A stretch of DNA of 9,535 bases from Planctomycetaceae bacterium. GTDB taxonomy: Bacteria; Planctomycetota; Planctomycetia; Pirellulales; Thermoguttaceae. Where the stretch lies: positions 1 to 9,535 of the forward strand of contig JAIRPZ010000150.1 in the NCBI GenBank assembly GCA_031256755.1, read 5' to 3'. The notes beneath the pieces are model-generated. The model did no database searches. It was not told where the DNA came from and saw only the letters and a program-made list of their open reading frames with translations. The first letter of the stretch is position 1. Each line of letters begins with the position of its first letter. The position numbers were made by a program, and so were the translations under genes. This document shows, piece after piece, positions 6,402 through 9,535 of the stretch.

Positions 6402-7619
6402 TCAGTCCTTTCTCGGTCTGACTTTTGCCTGTACCCGTCCGGGCAGTCCCTGAATCCGCAGAAAACCGGTCGCATCGTCCTGATTGTATGCTTCGCCCCC
6501 TTCCATTGTGGCAATGCCTTCATCATAGAGCGAGTTCGGACTTGTGCGGTTCGTCACCGAGATGTTTCCCTTGTACAGGTTCAGTTCCACATCGCCGCTC
6601 ACCGGCTTTTGGGCTTCTTTGATAAATGCTAACAGTGCATCCATTTTAGCGTGATACCAGAAACCGTAATAGACCATTTCGGCAACTTCCGGTGCAAGAC
6701 GATCCCGAAGATGCATTAAATCTCTATCCAATGTTAATTGTTCGATATAACGGTGCGCCGCATAAAGTAATGTCATACCGGGGGCTTCATACACGCCCCG
6801 GCTCTTCATTCCGACAAACCGGTTCTCAACCATATCAATCAGCCCGATGCCGTTGCGTCCGCCGATTTTGTTCAATTCTTTCACCATTCCGGCGGCGGTT
6901 TTTTTCCTGCCGTTGACCGCAACCGGTACGCCGCTCTTGAATGAAATGACCACCTTTTCGGCAATATCCGGTGCATTCTTCGGCGTAACACACATGCCGA
7001 ATTCGACGGCATCAATGCCGCAAACGTCCAGTTTTTCCAAAATACCGGCTTCGTAACTGATGTGCAGGCAATTTTCATCGCTGCTGTACGGTTTTTTCAG
7101 CGATGCCTTAATCGGAATGTTTTTCTTTTCACAATACTTGATCATCTGCGTTCTGCCCGGAAAACTCTTGCGGAATTTTTCGTTACGCCAAGGGGCAATG
7201 ATTTCAATATCGGGATTGAGGGCTTCGGCGGCAAGTTGAAACCGGCACTGGTCGTTGCCTTTACCGGTTGCGCCGTGAGCATACGCCGCTGCCCCGACTT
7301 CTTCGGCAACACGCAGACAAACTTTGCTGATAATCGGTCGGGCAATGGATGTACCGAGAAGATACACGCCTTCATATTTCGCCTGAAATTGCAGGATCGG
7401 AAAGGCAAAATCGCGGCACATTTCATCCTGAACATCAGCGATCCGTGCCGATGCTGCGCCGATGTTCTTTGCTTTATCAAGAATTGCCTGCCGGTCTTCG
7501 CAGGGTTGTCCGAGATCAACATAAACGGCGTGGACGGCATAACCCTGATCCATTAACCAGCCGAGAATGACGGATGTATCCAATCCGCCGGAATACGCTA
7601 ACACACATGATTTTTTCAT
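6402..7619 (-). CDS. argG: Argininosuccinate synthase
   Basis: This 405-aa enzyme catalyses the ATP-dependent condensation of citrulline and aspartate to argininosuccinate, the penultimate step of arginine synthesis, in the cytoplasm. The N-type ATP pyrophosphatase loop AYSGGLDTS is at residues 8-16. The second family signature GATGKGNDQCRF is at 116-127. SFPGRTQMIKY and the EGGEAYNQDDATGFLRI C-terminal region also fit. Length is normal (about 400). I chose the ATG at 7619. An in-frame TTG at 7625 lies upstream of the predicted start of transcription. The -10 box ends 8 nt before the ATG, so the mRNA should be leaderless or nearly so. The gene is 106 nt downstream of purH on the same strand and convergent with the permease. 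argH is not in the window, and no ARG-box-like palindrome is evident. Confidence 0.97.
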   Translation of the reverse strand: MKKSCVLAYSGGLDTSVILGWLMDQGYAVHAVYVDLGQPCEDRQAILDKAKNIGAASARIADVQDEMCRDFAFPILQFQAKYEGVYLLGTSIARPIISKVCLRVAEEVGAAAYAHGATGKGNDQCRFQLAAEALNPDIEIIAPWRNEKFRKSFPGRTQMIKYCEKKNIPIKASLKKPYSSDENCLHISYEAGILEKLDVCGIDAVEFGMCVTPKNAPDIAEKVVISFKSGVPVAVNGRKKTAAGMVKELNKIGGRNGIGLIDMVENRFVGMKSRGVYEAPGMTLLYAAHRYIEQLTLDRDLMHLRDRLAPEVAEMVYYGFWYHAKMDALLAFIKEAQKPVSGDVELNLYKGNISVTNRTSPNSLYDEGIATMEGGEAYNQDDATGFLRIQGLPGRVQAKVRPRKD

Positions 7620-7627
7620 AGCCAATC

Positions 7628-7656
7628 AGTATAACACCTGACGGGCAGCAGGTAAA
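7628..7656 (-). promoter_or_regulatory. Promoter of argG (predicted leaderless transcript)
   Basis: On the minus strand TTTACC (7656-7651, 4 of 6) is followed after 17 bp by TATACT (7633-7628) with an extended -10 (TGTTATACT). Standard spacing puts the start of transcription near 7621, only about 2 nt before the argG ATG at 7619. An inverted repeat ACCTG-N8-CAGGT (7636-7653 on the plus strand) fills the spacer between the two boxes and could be an operator. Confidence 0.7.
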
Positions 7657-7725
7657 TATCCCCCTCATCCCTGCACACCTGTACGGATACTCAATGCGGG
7701 GAAAGTGAATTCCGCACACGGCGTG

Positions 7726-9294
7726 TCAGTGTTTGAAGTGTCTCCGACCGGTGAAGATCATGGGAATTCCGTATCTGTTGCATGCCTCGATCACCGCTGC
7801 ATCGTTTCGCGAACCGCCCGGCTGAATCACTGCCCTGATATTAAACGCCGATACCATATCAATCGAATCAGGAAACGGAAAGAACGCATCACTCGCCAGA
7901 ACACTCCCCTCAATCCGGCTGCCCGCCTTTTTGATCGCAATTTCCACCGAATCAACCCGGCTCATCTGACCCGCACCGACACCAAGCAGCATTTTATCTT
8001 TCGCCAGCACAATGGCATTGGATTTGACGTGACGGACAATTTCCCAAGCAAACCGGACATCTTCCATTGCCGCATGATCCGGTTTTTTCTCTGTAACAAC
8101 CGACCACAGACCTTCGGGATCACACTGCGTGTCGCTTTCCTGCAATAACGCCCCGCCTTCCAGCGGACGCAAAACCCATCGGGACGGCGGTATTTCCAGC
8201 GATCCGACATGCAGCAGCCGGACATTCGCCCCCCATTTCGGCTTTTTCGTTAACATTTCAAGAGCGTCGGCATCGAAGGACGGGGCAGCAATCGCTTCGA
8301 CAAACAAGCCGGGCGTTGCCAAAATCTCCGCCGATGCAATATCCACCGGTCGGTTAAAGCCGATGACGGAACCAAAGGCACTCAACGGATCGCCTGCCAT
8401 CGCTTTGCTGACAGCATTGGCAATCTGATCGTCCGCAGCCGCTCCGCATGGATTGTTATGCTTGATGACGGACACAGCCGGTTTGTCAAATGCCCGGACG
8501 ATTGCCAGAGCGGAATCAAGATCGAGCAGATTATTGTACGATAATTCTTTGCCGTTGAGTTGCCGTGCCGAAACAACACTGGCAGAGCGGCATCGGGGAT
8601 CCGCATACAACGCCGCCTGTTGGTGCGGATTTTCACCGTACCGGAGAACATCATTCCGTTTAAGTTTCACCGAAAGAATTGCCGGAAATTCCTCTTTCGC
8701 AAGCCGTTCCATAAAGTATTGCGAAATGGCATTGTCGTAATTGCCGGTCATGGTGAAGGCATCGCGTGCTAAACTCTGCCGCAGTTGCAGTGTGGTGCGT
8801 CCGTTTTTTTGAATCTGTTCCAAAACCAGCGAATACTGATCTTGGGAGGTAACGACCGTAACAAACTGGTGATTTTTCGCCGCTGCCCGAATCATTGAAG
8901 GACCGCCGATGTCGATATTTTCGACGGCTTCTTCTTCGGTCACGCCTTCTTTGGCAACTGTTGCTTCGAAGGGATAAAGGTTGACGATAACGAGTTCAAA
9001 CGTTTTGATATTGTTTTCGGCGAGAGCATTCATATCGCCGACATGATCCCGCCGGCAGAGGATTCCGCCGTGAACTTTCGGGTGGAGTGTTTTGAGGCGG
9101 CCGCCCATCATTTCGGGAAAACCCGTGTAAGCGGCGATGTCGATGACGGGAATTCCTTCTTTTTCAAGGTGGGATCGTGTGCCGCCGGTGCTGTAAATTT
9201 CGACTCCGGCGGCGTGCAGCCCTTTGGCAAAGGCGGCAAGTCCCATTTTATCGCTGACGCTGATGAGTGCGCGGGTAATTTTCGGTGATTCCAT
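7726..9294 (-). CDS. purH: Bifunctional AICAR formyltransferase / IMP cyclohydrolase
   Basis: This 522-aa protein carries out the last two steps of de novo purine synthesis: formylation of AICAR by 10-formyl-THF, then ring closure to IMP. The N-terminal MGS-like IMP cyclohydrolase domain (about residues 1-195) shows ISVSDK (11-16), STGGTR (35-40) and GGRLKTLHPKVHGGIL (64-79). The AICAR transformylase domain shows RYGENPHQ (218-225), the catalytic Lys-His in IKHNNPCG (Lys278, His279), GAGQMSRVDS (440-449) and SDAFFPFPDSID (468-479). It ends in the canonical FTGRRHFKH. Length is typical, with no truncation or frameshift. The start at 9294 gives the expected N-terminus just before the first motif. 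No other pur gene is visible beside it, so it appears to be a stand-alone unit. Confidence 0.97.
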   Translation of the reverse strand: MESPKITRALISVSDKMGLAAFAKGLHAAGVEIYSTGGTRSHLEKEGIPVIDIAAYTGFPEMMGGRLKTLHPKVHGGILCRRDHVGDMNALAENNIKTFELVIVNLYPFEATVAKEGVTEEEAVENIDIGGPSMIRAAAKNHQFVTVVTSQDQYSLVLEQIQKNGRTTLQLRQSLARDAFTMTGNYDNAISQYFMERLAKEEFPAILSVKLKRNDVLRYGENPHQQAALYADPRCRSASVVSARQLNGKELSYNNLLDLDSALAIVRAFDKPAVSVIKHNNPCGAAADDQIANAVSKAMAGDPLSAFGSVIGFNRPVDIASAEILATPGLFVEAIAAPSFDADALEMLTKKPKWGANVRLLHVGSLEIPPSRWVLRPLEGGALLQESDTQCDPEGLWSVVTEKKPDHAAMEDVRFAWEIVRHVKSNAIVLAKDKMLLGVGAGQMSRVDSVEIAIKKAGSRIEGSVLASDAFFPFPDSIDMVSAFNIRAVIQPGGSRNDAAVIEACNRYGIPMIFTGRRHFKH

Positions 9295-9329
9295 GTGATA
9301 AACAAATTTCGGGTATTTTCCAGGGCAGT

Positions 9330-9358
9330 ATTTTTACTGATCGCATCGAAAACGTCAA
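9330..9358 (-). promoter_or_regulatory. Possible purH promoter
   Basis: On the minus strand TTGACG (9358-9353, 5 of 6) has an A/T-rich candidate -10 at 16-17 bp spacing (TAAAAA at 9336-9331 or AAAAAT at 9335-9330). Predicted start of transcription is near 9323, about 29 nt before the purH ATG. The -35 is good but the -10 is poor, and there is no TG extension as in the other promoters. Confidence 0.4.
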
Positions 9359-9367
9359 GGGAGTCCA

Positions 9368-9535
9368 TTGGACTTGTTCCCAAACCTGTCACAACAGTTC
9401 TCTGTTGAGTCGGGTACCGATGAGTTTTGCCCGCAAGAGAATGGAGTTTTCCTTGTCTATGGACAATTTTCAGTAATCACAGACATAGCGAGGATGAAGA
9501 ACCTTGTCAGAAAGGCGGCGAAGGACTTGCTTGCA
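9368..9535 (+). CDS. Possible unidentified gene, N-terminal part, running off the right edge
   Basis: A plus-strand frame is open from 9341 to the window end (65 codons). It reads like protein near the edge (SVITDIARMKNLVRKAAKDLLA, interrupted here as residues at 9470-9535) and has a coding-like excess of G at codon position 1. Possible starts are TTG at 9368 or 9374, or the only in-frame ATG at 9494, which would leave 14 codons in view. I do not recognise the product. A minus-strand frame in the same codon register is also open from 9535 to a TGA at 9470-9472 (ending RYVCDY) and could instead be the C-terminus of a gene upstream of purH. Only one of the two can be real, and the window is too short to decide. 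Confidence 0.25.
   Translation, partial: MDLFPNLSQQFSVESGTDEFCPQENGVFLVYGQFSVITDIARMKNLVRKAAKDLLA

Noticed and set aside
7623..7625. TTG at 7625 as argG start
   Set aside because: It lies upstream of the predicted transcription start. The ATG at 7619 gives the standard short N-terminus before AYSGGLDTS.
7657..7725. Intrinsic terminator after purH
   Set aside because: The near-palindrome ACACGGCGTGT just past the stop gives only about a 4-bp stem and has no T-run, so it is not enough to call.

Overview
The window looks like a chromosomal segment from a member of the Planctomycetota. The strongest sign is a DUF1559 pseudopilin-like protein with the prepilin motif FTLVELLVVIAIIG and an H-X9-DG C-terminus, followed on the same strand by a small lipoprotein. 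That gene pair is expanded in this phylum. GC is moderate, and no gene start has a convincing Shine-Dalgarno sequence. The other genes are ordinary bacterial metabolic and transport genes. I see no rRNA, tRNA, CRISPR array, phage gene or insertion sequence.

Layout. Positions 1-169 (minus) hold the N-terminus of a lipoprotein that runs off the left edge. 298-1668 (minus) is the DUF1559 pseudopilin with an unusually long N-terminal leader. 1767-4796 (minus) is a 1009-aa FAD and iron-sulfur oxidase of the YdiJ / D-2-hydroxyacid dehydrogenase type. 4969-6294 (plus) is a divergent FtsX/MacB-type ABC permease with a histidine-rich extracytoplasmic loop and no ATPase gene beside it. 6402-7619 (minus) is argG, argininosuccinate synthase. 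7726-9294 (minus) is purH, the last two steps of IMP synthesis. 9295-9535 holds the likely purH promoter and an open frame running off the right edge that I cannot identify.

Regulation. Sigma70-like -35/-10 pairs with 17-bp spacing lie in front of the pseudopilin, oxidase, permease and argG genes. Three of them (pseudopilin, oxidase, argG) share the extended -10 string TGTTATACT. Predicted 5' leaders are short, and argG appears to be essentially leaderless. The genes mostly look like independent units. Only the pseudopilin and lipoprotein plausibly share a transcript.

The most interesting region is around the pseudopilin gene. Its leader, upstream of the pilin motif, holds a G9 homopolymer and an array of 7-bp units (GCAGACG-like). 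Neither unit length is a multiple of three, so slippage in either would switch the pilin domain in or out of frame. A second copy of the heptamer element, built as four units, a loop and four inverted units, lies directly after the stop codon. The gene is therefore bracketed by two copies of the same hairpin-forming repeat. A phase-variable surface or secreted pseudopilin is my leading hypothesis, but it is inference from a single sequence.
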